DNA of 64,000 nt from Sphingopyxis sp. (GCF_016704835.1 NZ_JADIZJ010000021.1:62001-126000), one strand, 5' to 3'; numbered from the stretch's first letter, positions 28,747 to 38,281 are shown. Notes: generated by a model from the letters alone, not told the origin. Program-made: numbers and translations.

Positions 28747-30060
28747 ATGGCGACAATCCCTCCCCCCGAAGGCGTCGAACCGGTCATGCCGGACGCGGCG
28801 CCCAAAGCCCCTTCGCCGCTCAGCTTTCCCGATTACCGCTATTTCTGGCTGGCGCGCTTCACCGCCGTCATGGCGACGATGGCGATGGTCGTCGTTATTG
28901 GGTACCAGCTCTACGACACCGCACGCACCGACTACGGCATGTCGATCCGCGAGGCGTCGTTTCAGCTCGGCCTGCTCGGGCTGGTCCAGTTTGTCCCGCT
29001 GGCGATCCTGACCCCCGTGGCGGGTTGGGTTGCCGACCGCTTCGAGCGGCGCAAGGTCGCGATTTTTGCCAATATGATCGACCTCGTCATCGCGGTCCTG
29101 CTCGGCTGGTTCACCTGGACCGACGGCCTGACCTTGCCGCTACTGTTCGCCCTCGCCGCGCTCCACGGGGTTGCGCGCGTTTTTGTCGGTCCCGCGATGA
29201 GCGCGATCGCACCCAATATCGTCCCGCCCGCCGTCCTGCCGCGCGCCATCGCGATGAGCAGCATCGCCTGGCAGTCGGCATCGGTGGTCGGTCCCGCCGC
29301 GGGCGGGCTGATCTACGCCGCGCACCCCGCGTCGGTCTATGTCTTCTCGGCCATTCTGCTCGCCGTATCGGCCTTCACGATCAGCCGCGTCCGCCCGGTG
29401 CTGCCACCGCCGACCGAAGTGCGCCGCCATCCGCTGCGCGAGATGGCCGACGGCCTGCAATTCACCTGGCGCGAACGCTTCCTGTTCGGGACGATCACGC
29501 TCGACCTGTTCGCCGTGATCCTGTCGGGCGCGACCGCGCTGCTGCCCGTTTACGCGCGCGACATCTTGCAGACCGGTTCGGAAGGACTTGGCTTCCTGCG
29601 CGCCGCCCCCGCGGTCGGCGCCGCAGTCGTCGCGCTCGGTCTCGCGTTCCGCCCGATCGAGCGCAACGTCGGGGTCAAGATGCTGTGGGCCGTCGCGGCG
29701 TTTGGCGCCGGCACAGTCGCATTCGGTTTCTCGACCAACGTCTTCCTCTCGCTCGGCTTGCTCGTGCTGATGGGGGCCGCCGACATGTTCTCGGTGTTCG
29801 TGCGCGGCACGCTGATCCAGCTCAACACCCCCGACCATATGCGCGGCCGCGTCAGCGCGGTGTCGGGACTGGCGATCTCGGCCTCCAACGAGCTCGGCGA
29901 AATGCGCGCCGGTTCGATGGCCGCGGCGCTTGGCCCGATTTCTGCGGTCGTTTTTGGCGGGGTCGCGGCGATCGGCGTCACTGCGCTGTGGGCGTGGCTG
30001 TTCCCCGAACTGCGCCGCGCCAGGACGTTCGCGCCGCAATTCAAACCGCAAGCGGACTAA
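28747..30060 (+). CDS. MFS exporter (EntS/MFS_3-like)
   Basis: 437 residues, about eleven to twelve membrane helices. Motif GWVADRFERRKVAIFANM after the second helix is typical of MFS drug or siderophore exporters of the EntS type. The later GSMAAALGPISAV is in the C-terminal half. The substrate is unknown. The gene is divergent from the DUF885 lipoprotein by about 130 bp. Confidence 0.85.
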   Translation: MATIPPPEGVEPVMPDAAPKAPSPLSFPDYRYFWLARFTAVMATMAMVVVIGYQLYDTARTDYGMSIREASFQLGLLGLVQFVPLAILTPVAGWVADRFERRKVAIFANMIDLVIAVLLGWFTWTDGLTLPLLFALAALHGVARVFVGPAMSAIAPNIVPPAVLPRAIAMSSIAWQSASVVGPAAGGLIYAAHPASVYVFSAILLAVSAFTISRVRPVLPPPTEVRRHPLREMADGLQFTWRERFLFGTITLDLFAVILSGATALLPVYARDILQTGSEGLGFLRAAPAVGAAVVALGLAFRPIERNVGVKMLWAVAAFGAGTVAFGFSTNVFLSLGLLVLMGAADMFSVFVRGTLIQLNTPDHMRGRVSAVSGLAISASNELGEMRAGSMAAALGPISAVVFGGVAAIGVTALWAWLFPELRRARTFAPQFKPQAD

Positions 30061-30105
30061 CCCGAACCATTCGCCGCATTTCACCGTCAGCCCGTCGAAC
30101 GCCTA

Positions 30106-30134
30106 TTGTCAATTTAATCGATTGAATTACTTTC
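30106..30134 (+). promoter_or_regulatory. A+T-rich palindrome upstream of the serine hydrolase-cysK run, candidate operator
   Basis: An 18-bp near-palindrome, AATTTAATCGATTGAATT at 30111-30128, has one mismatched pair. A -35-like TTGTCA (30106-30111) overlaps its left end. The -10 is weak. The A+T content stands out in GC-rich flanks. It may be a repressor or activator site for the downstream genes; no protein can be named. Confidence 0.35.
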
Positions 30135-30185
30135 CACTCACCCGTCACCGCGGTTCCCCTCTCTCCTTTCGTCGGAGTGACCGCC

Positions 30186-30854
30186 ATGCATGACCTGACT
30201 ATCCAGCATAAAATCCTGACCATCCCGGGCCTCAACAACAGCGGCCCGGCCCATTGGCAAAGCCTGTGGGAACGCCGCTTCGTCCATTGCGAACGCGTCG
30301 AGCTCGGCCAATGGGACGCCCCCGACAAGGACCTGTGGGTCGAGCGGATCGCCGCGGCGATCGACGCCGAACACGATCCCGTCCTGATCGTCGCGCACAG
30401 CCTGGGCTGCTACGCCTTCGCCCATTGGTTCGCCGGCGCCAGCAGCGTCGCGCGCGACCGCATCGTCGGCGCACTGCTCGTCGCGCCGCCCGATCTGACG
30501 CAATTGCGCGGCAAGCATCGCCTCGCCGGTTTCACCGATTCGCCCGCCTTGTCATCGCAGACGCCGATGATCGTCGTCGCCAGCGATGACGATCCCTATG
30601 CCAAGACCGCCTATGTCTGGCGGCTGTCGCGGCACTGGGACGCCCGCTTCGTCAACGCCGGACCGTTCGGGCATATCAATGCTGAGTCGGCCATCGGTGA
30701 CTGGCCTTATGGACAGTATCTGCTCGCCTCGTTACAACCTGCGCCGACGCCGGCGCTGGCGGACGAGGCCCGCTGGCTCCGCGCTGGCGACTGGCCAAAT
30801 CGCGTCCGCCGCGACCCGCGGTTCGAATTCAATGAAAGAGCGCACCGAACATGA
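30186..30854 (+). CDS. RBBP9/YdeN-type alpha/beta serine hydrolase
   Basis: 222 residues. The N-terminus TIPGLNNSGPAHWQSLWE is typical of the RBBP9/YdeN group. The nucleophile is Ser72 in VAHSLGC; the Asp is in ASDDDPY and the His in GPFGHINAES. Substrate unknown. The start at 30186 has a GGAG site. Its stop overlaps the cysK start (ATGA). Confidence 0.87.
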   Translation: MHDLTIQHKILTIPGLNNSGPAHWQSLWERRFVHCERVELGQWDAPDKDLWVERIAAAIDAEHDPVLIVAHSLGCYAFAHWFAGASSVARDRIVGALLVAPPDLTQLRGKHRLAGFTDSPALSSQTPMIVVASDDDPYAKTAYVWRLSRHWDARFVNAGPFGHINAESAIGDWPYGQYLLASLQPAPTPALADEARWLRAGDWPNRVRRDPRFEFNERAHRT

Positions 30855-31773
30855 AAGCCAATTCGATCCTCGATACCATCGGCAACACGCCGCACATCCG
30901 CATGGGTAAGCTGTTCCCCGACGCCGAAGTCTGGGTGAAGTCGGAGCGCAGCAATCCCGGCGGGTCGATCAAGGATCGTATCGGCCTTGCGATGATCGAG
31001 GCGGCCGAAGCCGACGGCAGCCTCAAGCCCGGCGGTACCATTGTCGAACCGACGTCGGGGAACACCGGTATCGGGCTGGCGATGGCCGCCGCGGTCAAGG
31101 GTTACAAGCTCGTCCTCGTCATGCCCGAAAGCATGTCGATCGAGCGCCGAAGGTTGATGCTCGCTTACGGCGCCACCTTCGACCTGACGCCGCGCGAGAA
31201 GGGCATGAAGGGCGCGATCGAGCGTGCGATCGAACTGGTCGAAACCACCCCCGGCGCGTGGATGCCGCAACAATTCGAAAATGAGGCCAATATCGACGTC
31301 CATGTCCGCACCACCGGGCCCGAAATCCTCGCCGACTTCAAGCGACACCCCTGATCGACGCGCTGATCACCGGGGTTGGCACCGGCGGCCACATCACCGG
31401 GACCGCGCAGTTCCTCAAACAGCATTGGCCGAACCTGAAAGTGTTCGCGGTCGAGCCCGAAGCCTCGCCGGTCATTTCGGGCGGCCAGCCCGCGCCGCAC
31501 CCGATCCAGGGCATCGGCGCCGGCTTCATCCCGCGCAACCTCCACACCGACCTGCTCGACGGCGTGATCAAGGTCGACGCCGGCGCGGCAAAGGATTTCG
31601 CGCGCCGCGCTGCGACCGAGGAAGGCATGCTCGTCGGCATTTCGTCGGGCGCCACGCTCGCCGCCATCGCGCAGAAACTTGCTGAGCTTCCCGTCGGCAG
31701 CCGCGTCCTCGGCTTCAACTACGACACTGGCGAGCGCTATCTGTCGGTTCCCGATTTCCTCCCGGAGATCTGA
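30851..31773 (+). pseudogene. cysK: Cysteine synthase A, apparent frameshift
   Basis: About 307 residues if restored. It makes cysteine from O-acetylserine and sulfide. The PLP lysine is in NPGGSIKDRIG, and PTSGNTGIGLA binds the substrate. The frame is lost at about 31340-31351 after EILADF; the other frame continues LIDALITGVGTGGHITG to GISSGATLA and the stop at 31773. The open halves are 30851-31354 and 31441-31773. The break lies in a run of C. As cysK is usually needed, a sequencing error is likely unless another copy exists. Confidence 0.85.
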
Positions 31774-31782
31774 GGACCATTC

Positions 31783-32933
31783 GTGCAACCCCATGACGAT
31801 CAAGCGGCGTTGCCTATCGGGCGCGACTGGACGGGCTGGCTGTTCGTGCTGTTGGCGGCATTGGCAATCGGTGCGGTGCTGTTTGCCAGTGGCCGCAGTG
31901 GCGACGCCCTCAGCGTGCGCCCGCATCCCGTCGCGCCGCCTGCGGACGTCGTCCCCGATGTGCTGCCGATGGAGTTTGCACCCGTTGCCGAGGATGATGC
32001 GCGCGCCGCAAATGCGCAGATCGCGCTGATCACCAAGGGCTTCATCGCCGCGCGCCCCTTCATCTATGCCGGCAATGGCGACGCCAAACTTCGCGCCCGC
32101 GACTGCCTCGCTGCCGCGATGATCTACGAGGCGGGCGATGATGCTAAAGGGCAGCAAGCGGTCGGTCAGGTCATCATCAACCGCGCGCGCCACCCGGCCT
32201 TCCCGAAATCGATCTGCGGCGTCGTGTTTCAGGGGTCGGAGCGCACCACCGGCTGCCAGTTCACCTTCACCTGCGACGGCGCGCTGAATCGCCGCTACTC
32301 CGACGCCGCGTGGATCCGCGCGCAGGAGATTGCCGACATGATGCTCTCGGTGGCACCTATCCGCCGGTCGGCCTCGCCACCCATTATCACACCGACTGGG
32401 TCCGTCCCTATTGGAGCGACAGCCTCGAAAAGATCGCGATCGTCGACACCCACCTCTTCTTCCGCTGGCCGGGCTATTGGGGCACTGCGGGCGCGTTCCG
32501 CGGCGCGGTGTCGGGCAGCGACGGGCCGGTCGCGAAGCTTGCTGCTATCTCACCGCTGCACGCCATAGCGCTCGGCTTGCCAACCGAACTGGCGACCGGC
32601 GTCGATGCCAATGCCGCGGTCGGCGACGCGCGCGTCGTCGTCGGTGCGGGTGAAGCGACAGGCCGCGACACGATCTACACCCAACTCGACCGCCGCGCCG
32701 CGCCCGAAAGCTTCGTCACCACCGCACTGCGGCTGTGCGGCGAAAAACCCTATTGCAAGTTCATGGGCTGGACCAACCCGATGCTGAAACCCGACAGCGA
32801 CGCAATGAGCGACACCCAGCGCGCCGCAATGACCTTTTCCTACCTGCGCGATGACAAGTCGGGATTCGAAAAGGCGCTGTGGAATTGCAGCGAGTACAAG
32901 CGCGATGATGTGCGGCAGTGCATGAAGCGGTAA
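31783..32933 (+). pseudogene. Membrane-anchored SleB-type cell-wall hydrolase, apparent frameshift
   Basis: About 383 residues if restored, from a GTG at 31783. A membrane helix at about residues 18-36 (WLFVLLAALAIGAVLFA) precedes the SleB/hydrolase_2 domain: LAAAMIYEAGDDAKGQQAVGQ and VVFQGSERTTGCQFTF. The frame is lost at about 32342 after EIADMM; the other frame gives ALGGTYPPVGLATHYHTDWV and continues to 32933. Such enzymes cut peptidoglycan as spore-cortex-lytic/amidase-like hydrolases. It starts nine bases after cysK. Confidence 0.83.
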
Positions 32934-32978
32934 GGCAGTTACAGGGGCTCGAACGACTAGTTTAGGGGGGAGCGGACG

Positions 32979-33278
32979 TCAGAATGGCGTCTGCCGCGCA
33001 CCTGCTTCATAGTTGCTCAACTTTAGCTGATATGCGCGGCGGTAACGTTTTGCCTGCCTGTAACGGCTAATGGCTGTGAATAACAGGATCACCGCCGATG
33101 CCGCTGATAGAGCGGCCAATTCAGCTTGATTTTTCTGCCACATTTCATTGGCGATATATCCCGATGCAGCGGCAAAAAATATCAAAAATGCAATCCATAG
33201 ACTTGTCGTGATTGCACGTTCAGGCGCAATCGGCCGACCGTTACGATCATCTAAGGCAATTTCATCGGAGCCGAGCAT
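32979..33278 (-). CDS. Small hypothetical protein with two membrane helices
   Basis: 99 residues. An N-terminal polar part is followed by helices at about residues 24-44 (TTSLWIAFLIFFAAASGYIA) and 56-72 (LSAASAVILLFTAISRY), then a basic tail (RYRQAKRYRRAYQLKL). I do not recognise it. The DNA is A+T-richer than the neighbours, and it lies in a short accessory patch between the cell-wall hydrolase and the Excalibur gene. Confidence 0.55.
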   Translation of the reverse strand: MLGSDEIALDDRNGRPIAPERAITTSLWIAFLIFFAAASGYIANEMWQKNQAELAALSAASAVILLFTAISRYRQAKRYRRAYQLKLSNYEAGARQTPF

Positions 33279-33413
33279 GCGGAAGATTTACAGTTTTGAG
33301 CAATGACCGCAACTGGTCGTTTCCGGCCATTGCCGCCATATCGGCGGCTTATGGCTGGTATGGGGTGGAGAGCAGGCATTAGAGCAGCCGACAGCCAATC
33401 TCCGCGAGGTGGA

Positions 33414-33539
33414 TTAGGGGCCTGGGTCGTCAAAGACGAGTACGTTGTGTTGCTTCATTTGGGATGAGGCGAGTTGCTCGCCGCAGGCCGACGCGGCCAG
33501 TAGGCTAAGGCAAACTAAAGATCGAACTGGCGGCAACAT
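33414..33539 (-). CDS. Possible very small lipoprotein (41 residues)
   Basis: An ATG at 33539 opens a 41-codon frame starting MLPPVRSLVCLSLLAASACG, a plausible lipoprotein signal with a lipobox-like ASAC. The mature part (EQLASSQMKQHNVLVFDDPG) is short. There is no clear ribosome site. The rest of the 321-bp gap 33279-33600 shows no gene. Chance cannot be excluded. Confidence 0.25.
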   Translation of the reverse strand: MLPPVRSLVCLSLLAASACGEQLASSQMKQHNVLVFDDPGP

Positions 33540-33600
33540 CGCCGAACTATGGGATCAATTTAGAATGTCCGCAATCGGTCCGATTTCGGAACTACGACCG

Positions 33601-33958
33601 TCAGCGATAAGGCTCGCAAGCAATCCCGTCGTTGTCGCCATCCATGCCTTCCCGATATCCGGGCTCGCCTCGATAGATTGGTGCGGTGCCCGCCGCTCGT
33701 GCATCATTGCAGCCGCGCCAATAGTCGCCATCCTGAGGCGCGCTCCCGTGTAATGCCGGTATCGATCGCAAAGCGTTCTGCGGCCGAAAATGCTGCTGCC
33801 TTCTGCTCCGGTTTGGAGATTGCCCAGCCACCTCCCACAACAACCCCTAGCAGCCCAAACCCCAACAATGTGCCGCCTGCCGACGAACTGCGGCGAGGGC
33901 GTTGTAGGCGTCCGCGGTAATGCCGTGAGGGTTCGTGATAGCGTCGGGATTGTCTCAT
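33601..33958 (-). pseudogene. Excalibur calcium-binding domain protein, apparent frameshift
   Basis: The N-terminal part (from 33958) is basic and then hydrophobic, with TLLGFGLLGVVVGGGWAI as an anchor. After a frameshift at about 33738-33752, in a run of three C on the plus strand, the other frame gives the Excalibur domain DYWRGCNDARAAG and DGDNDGIACEPYR to the stop at 33601. Excalibur domains are extracellular and bind calcium through the DxDxDGxxCE motif. The open pieces are 33704-33958 and 33601-33843. Confidence 0.65.
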
Positions 33959-34139
33959 TCGACAACGGTAGCGAAAAATTGTGAATGATTGGTTTGGGGT
34001 GGGGAGCGGCCGTCACCAATAATCGTTGCACCCGCAAAGGCGGAGGCCGCAAACAGCCAATTCCTGCGTCGCTGTGTAAACCGAAAGCGGCCCCCGCCGT
34101 CGCGGGCGCGACGGCTAGCTTTGGTCTTTTGTTGCCGTT

Positions 34140-34285
34140 TATCATTCCGGACTTGTTCCGGTATCCACTGCGGCGCTGAGGTCTTGGCCCCCCGACAGAG
34201 TTCGGGGCAACGACTTAGCGTCATTGCCCCTCCGTCAGCGCTTCGCGCTGCCACTTCCCCATGGCTTCGCCACTGGGAGGATTAA
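34140..34285. repeat. Cluster of intergenic palindromes
   Basis: The 33959-34302 gap has no convincing gene. It contains ATTCCGGACTTGTTCCGG, a palindrome unit like the one at 8684-8777, AGCGCTTCGCGCT as a small hairpin, and TCCCCATGGC with GCCACTGGGA as imperfect arms (34255-34280). The last lies just after the stop of the minus-strand oxidoreductase gene. The units look like dispersed sphingomonad repeats. Confidence 0.45.
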
Positions 34286-34302
34286 GATCCAGAACGACTA
34301 TC

Positions 34303-35433
34303 CTACGGCCGAATCAGATATTTCTCGCCCGTCCGCTTCGCATTATACGCATGCGCCACGTCCAGCGACAGCGCCTCGGTCAGCGAGATTTCATGGCTGT
34401 AGTGGCTCTTGAACGTCGTCGTCAGTTCATCGACGACGCGCGCCCGCAGCCGCAAATTGGTTTCCATCCCCGCCTTTTGCAGGAACGGCGTCAGCAGGAA
34501 GCCCGACAGCGACCAGGTCAGGCCGAACGCACGGTTGAGGATCGTCGGGCCAAGATCGAGCCCGCCATAGATATAGACCTGCTTGAACGTATCCGAACCA
34601 TAGCGGCTGTACGTCGCCATCCGCTTTACCGCGGCGACTTCCATCGCCGACAGGATCTGTCCCGCCAGCTTGCCACCACCGATCGCGTCGAATCCGATCG
34701 TCGCGCCGGTCGCGACGATCGCCGCAACCAGTTGGTCGATGAAATCGTCGGCGCTGCTGTTAACGATATGCGTTGCACCAATGCTCTTGAGTATTTCGAC
34801 CTGCGCGTCGCTGCGCACGATGTTGACTAGCGGAATGCCGTCCTTGGCGCAGATCTTGACCAGCATCTGGCCCAGGTTCGACGCCGCTGCCGTGTGGACG
34901 ATGGCGCTATGCCCTTCGGCCTTCATCACCTCGGTGAAGGCAAGGCTCGTGAGCGGATTGACGAAGCACGACGCGCCATCCTTGGGATCGGTGCCGTCGG
35001 GCAGAACCATGCACATCTGCGCTGGCAGGCAGCGATATTCGGCAAAGATCTCGCCGCCGATCAGCGCGACGGTTTTGCCGAGCAGTGCCTGCGCCTCTGG
35101 CGAATCGCCCGCCGCGACCACGGTGCCGCAGCCTTCGTTGCCGATCGCCAGCGCTTCGCCGATGCGGCCGCCCATTGCGCGCATGCCGGCGGGCGGAATA
35201 TCGGCGGTGATCTGCGGCAGGCCATCGCGGATCGAGGCACGCGCGGTCGACATATCGGCGCCGCCGAACAACAGTGCGAGATCCGACGGGTTGATCGGGG
35301 TCGCGAGAATCTGGACCAGCACCTCGTGCGACTTGGGCGTCGGCATCGGACGCCGTTCGAGCGATACCACCAGCTCGCCCTCGGGCTTGACGAGGGTCAG
35401 CATGGTGAGGTTGGTATCAGGCAGGTCGGTCAT
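34303..35433 (-). CDS. Zinc-type/quinone oxidoreductase-like medium-chain dehydrogenase
   Basis: 376 residues. The MDR superfamily N-terminal domain has VLVQILATPINPSDLALLFG and EGCGTVVAAG; the nucleotide-binding part has VHTAAASNLGQMLVKICAKDGIPLVNIVRS. The usual zinc-ligand cysteines are not seen, so it is probably an NADPH quinone- or enoyl-reductase-like enzyme. Substrate unknown. It stands alone between two repeat-rich gaps. Confidence 0.8.
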   Translation of the reverse strand: MTDLPDTNLTMLTLVKPEGELVVSLERRPMPTPKSHEVLVQILATPINPSDLALLFGGADMSTARASIRDGLPQITADIPPAGMRAMGGRIGEALAIGNEGCGTVVAAGDSPEAQALLGKTVALIGGEIFAEYRCLPAQMCMVLPDGTDPKDGASCFVNPLTSLAFTEVMKAEGHSAIVHTAAASNLGQMLVKICAKDGIPLVNIVRSDAQVEILKSIGATHIVNSSADDFIDQLVAAIVATGATIGFDAIGGGKLAGQILSAMEVAAVKRMATYSRYGSDTFKQVYIYGGLDLGPTILNRAFGLTWSLSGFLLTPFLQKAGMETNLRLRARVVDELTTTFKSHYSHEISLTEALSLDVAHAYNAKRTGEKYLIRP

Positions 35434-35540
35434 TGCGGGTCTCCCGTCGCTTTTCGGTTTCTTGATGCAACGGATTAGGGGGTGACGAAGCGGCTGGCAA
35501 CCGCGGATGGGTCAGCGATCGATGAAAAAGGCAATCGTCG

Positions 35541-35620
35541 CCCCCGCGAAGGCGGGGGCCGCTGGCTGCCTCTCCAACGACTGAAACCTAAACCGATGAC
35601 GGCCCCGCCTTCGCGGTGGC
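35541..35620. repeat. Palindromic repeat with GC arms
   Basis: CCCCCGC (35541-35547), loop GAAG, then GCGGGGG (35552-35558) forms a strong hairpin. A second part at 35601-35620 (GGCCCCGCCTTCGCGG) is its inverse copy. It lies in the gap between the oxidoreductase and cysQ and resembles the repeat at 54750. Confidence 0.6.
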
Positions 35621-35625
35621 AACGT

Positions 35626-36366
35626 CTAATCCGGCGAATATGCCGCTGCCAGCCGCAAAACCTCGTCCGCCAATTCCATCCGGCAAATCAGCAAATCGGG
35701 CAAATAGGTATCCGCCGCATTATACTGGATCGCCGACCCATCGACGCGGCTGGCATGCAGGCCCGCCGCCTGCGCCACCGCAACGGGCGCGCAATTGTCC
35801 CATTCATACTGGCCGCCGGTGTGCAGATAGATGTCGGCCTCGCCGCGCACCACCGCCATCGCCTTGGCGCCCGCCGATCCCATCGCGAGCAGCTCGGCGC
35901 CGATCCGCTCGGCCACATACACGGCCTCGGCCGCGGGGCGTGTGCGGCTGACCAGCATCTTAAGCGGCTTATTCGCGGGCTGCAGCGGCATCGGCGCGCC
36001 CGAAGTCAACGTGATCCCCAACCCCGGCAACGCCACCGCGCCCACGCGCGCAACGCCATCGACCGCGAGCGCGACATGCACCGCCCAGTCGTCGCGCCCT
36101 TCGCCATATTCGCGCGTGCCATCGAGCGGATCGACGATCCAAACCCGGCGGTGCGCCAGCCGCGCCGCGCAGTCCTTTTCCTCTTCGGACAGGATCGCGT
36201 CATCGGGACGCGCCGCGCGCAATTCGTCGCACAACATCGCGTTGGCGGCTTCATCACCCGCCTGCCCCAGCGCCTTGCCCTCCAGCCCCTCCCTCCGCAG
36301 CGCCAGCAGGATCGCGCCCGCAGCGGTGGCGAGCCGTTCGGCCAGCTGCTCGTCGCTTTCGGTCAT
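35626..36366 (-). CDS. cysQ: 3'(2'),5'-bisphosphate nucleotidase
   Basis: 246 residues of the inositol-monophosphatase-like family. The metal motif is IVDPLDGTREY, with SEEEKD upstream and YLHTGGQYEWDNCAP near the C-terminus. CysQ removes adenosine 3',5'-bisphosphate left by sulfate assimilation. The ATG at 36366 overlaps the cysNC stop region, so the gene is coupled to cysNC. Confidence 0.93.
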   Translation of the reverse strand: MTESDEQLAERLATAAGAILLALRREGLEGKALGQAGDEAANAMLCDELRAARPDDAILSEEEKDCAARLAHRRVWIVDPLDGTREYGEGRDDWAVHVALAVDGVARVGAVALPGLGITLTSGAPMPLQPANKPLKMLVSRTRPAAEAVYVAERIGAELLAMGSAGAKAMAVVRGEADIYLHTGGQYEWDNCAPVAVAQAAGLHASRVDGSAIQYNAADTYLPDLLICRMELADEVLRLAAAYSPD

Positions 36367-36367
36367 G

Positions 36368-38281
36368 TCAGCCAAGCAGCCGGTCGATGATCAGGTCCGC
36401 CGCTTCCTCCGGCGACATCGCCGTCGTGTCGATGCGGATCTCGGGGGTCTCGGGCGCCTCATACGGACTGTCGATGCCGGTGAAATTCTTGAGCTGCCCG
36501 GCGCGCGCCTTTTTATACAGGCCTTTGACATCGCGGCGCTCGGCTTCGGCGAGCGGGGTGTCGATGAACACTTCGATAAAATCGCCCTCGGGCAGCATCG
36601 AGCGCACCATGTCGCGCTCGACGCGGAAAGGCGAGATGAAGGCGGTGATCACGATCAGCCCAGCGTCGGTCATCAGCTTTGCAACCTCGCCAACGCGGCG
36701 GATATTTTCGATGCGGTCGGCTTCGGTGAAGCCGAGGTCACGGTTGAGCCCGTGGCGGACATTGTCGCCGTCGAGCAGGAAGCTGTGCCGGTTCATCCGG
36801 TGCAGGCGTTTTTCGACCAGATTGGCGATCGTCGACTTGCCCGACCCCGACAGGCCGGTGAACCACAGCAGCGCGGGTTTCTGATTTTTCAGGTTCGCGC
36901 GCATGTCGCGGCTGATGTCGCTCGCCTGCCAATGGACATTCTGCGCGCGGCGCAGGCTGAAGTGCAGCATCCCCGCGGCGACGGTCGCGTTGGTCAGCTT
37001 GTCGATCAGGATGAACCCGCCCAGCGTGCGATTGTCGGCATAGGCCTCGAACACGATTGGCTTGTCGGTCGACAGTTCGACGACGCCGATGCCGTTGAGT
37101 TCCAGCGTCTTGGCCGCAAGATGGTCGAGCGTATTGACGTTGATCTCATATTTCGGCTGCTGGACCGTCGCCGATACCGTCTGCGTCGCCAGCTTGAGCC
37201 AATAGGCGCGGCCCGCGATCATCGCCTCGTCGGCCATCCAGACGAGCGTCGCCTCGAACTGGTCCGCGGCCTCGGGCGGTGCGTCGGCGGCGGCGATGAC
37301 ATCGCCGCGCGAGCAATCGACCTCGTCGGCAAGTGTCAGCGTCACCGACTGGCCCGCGACGGCCTCATCAAGGTCTCCACCAATGGTGACAATGCGGTCG
37401 ATTGTCGTGGTTTTGCCGCTGGGCAGGACACGCACCGCGTCCCCCGGCCTGACCGATCCGCCCGCAATCTGCCCCGAAAAGCCCCTAAAATCGAGGTTCG
37501 GACGATTGACCCATTGAACAGGAAAGCGAAAATCGGAATTTACGTCACGCTGCGCGGCAACTTCGACACCTTCCAGATGCTCGATCAGCGCCGGTCCCTT
37601 GAACCAGGGCATATTGTCCGACAGCGCGGTAATATTATCGCCTTTGAACCCCGAGATCGGGATCGCGGTGAAGTTGGTAATGCCGATCTCGCTCGCAAAG
37701 GCACGATAGCTCAGCAGAATCCGCTCGAATACGGCCTTATCGTAACCGACCAGGTCCATCTTGTTCACCGCGAGCACGATATGCTTGATGCCGATCAGAT
37801 GCGCGAGATAGCTGTGCCGCCGCGTCTGGGTGAGCACGCCCTTGCGCGCGTCGATCAGGATGACCGCGAGGTCGGCGGTCGACGCGCCGGTGATCATGTT
37901 GCGCGTATATTGTTCATGCCCCGGCGTGTCGGCAACGATGAACTTGCGCTTCTCGGTGGTGAAAAAGCGGTAAGCAACGTCGATCGTGATCCCCTGCTCG
38001 CGCTCAGCAGCAAGGCCGTCGACGAGCAAGGCAAAATCGATCTCCTGCCCCTGTGTGCCCACCTTCCTGCTGTCCGTTTCGAGCGCGGCAAGCTGGTCCT
38101 CGAAGATCATCTTGCTGTCGTAAAGCAGCCGCCCGATCAGCGTGGATTTGCCGTCGTCAACCGATCCGCAGGTGATGAACCGCAGCAGCGATTTCTGCTG
38201 ATGCTGCGCAAGATAGGCGTCGATATCCTCGGCGATCAGGGCGTCGGTGACGTAGATGGGAGCGTCTGCAGGATTTGGCAT
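36368..38281 (-). CDS. cysNC: Bifunctional sulfate adenylyltransferase subunit 1 / APS kinase
   Basis: 637 residues. The N-terminal GTPase domain has GSVDDGKSTLIGRLLYDSK, DTPGHEQYT and NKMDL. A C-terminal APS kinase domain starts at about residue 460 with FTGLSGSGKSTIANLVEK. It activates sulfate to APS with CysD and phosphorylates it to PAPS. The start at 38281 overlaps the cysD stop as ATGA. Confidence 0.96.
   Translation of the reverse strand: MPNPADAPIYVTDALIAEDIDAYLAQHQQKSLLRFITCGSVDDGKSTLIGRLLYDSKMIFEDQLAALETDSRKVGTQGQEIDFALLVDGLAAEREQGITIDVAYRFFTTEKRKFIVADTPGHEQYTRNMITGASTADLAVILIDARKGVLTQTRRHSYLAHLIGIKHIVLAVNKMDLVGYDKAVFERILLSYRAFASEIGITNFTAIPISGFKGDNITALSDNMPWFKGPALIEHLEGVEVAAQRDVNSDFRFPVQWVNRPNLDFRGFSGQIAGGSVRPGDAVRVLPSGKTTTIDRIVTIGGDLDEAVAGQSVTLTLADEVDCSRGDVIAAADAPPEAADQFEATLVWMADEAMIAGRAYWLKLATQTVSATVQQPKYEINVNTLDHLAAKTLELNGIGVVELSTDKPIVFEAYADNRTLGGFILIDKLTNATVAAGMLHFSLRRAQNVHWQASDISRDMRANLKNQKPALLWFTGLSGSGKSTIANLVEKRLHRMNRHSFLLDGDNVRHGLNRDLGFTEADRIENIRRVGEVAKLMTDAGLIVITAFISPFRVERDMVRSMLPEGDFIEVFIDTPLAEAERRDVKGLYKKARAGQLKNFTGIDSPYEAPETPEIRIDTTAMSPEEAADLIIDRLLG

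Noticed and set aside
33985..34179. 64-codon frame after the Excalibur gene
   Set aside because: It runs through repeat units, has no ribosome site and no family features.
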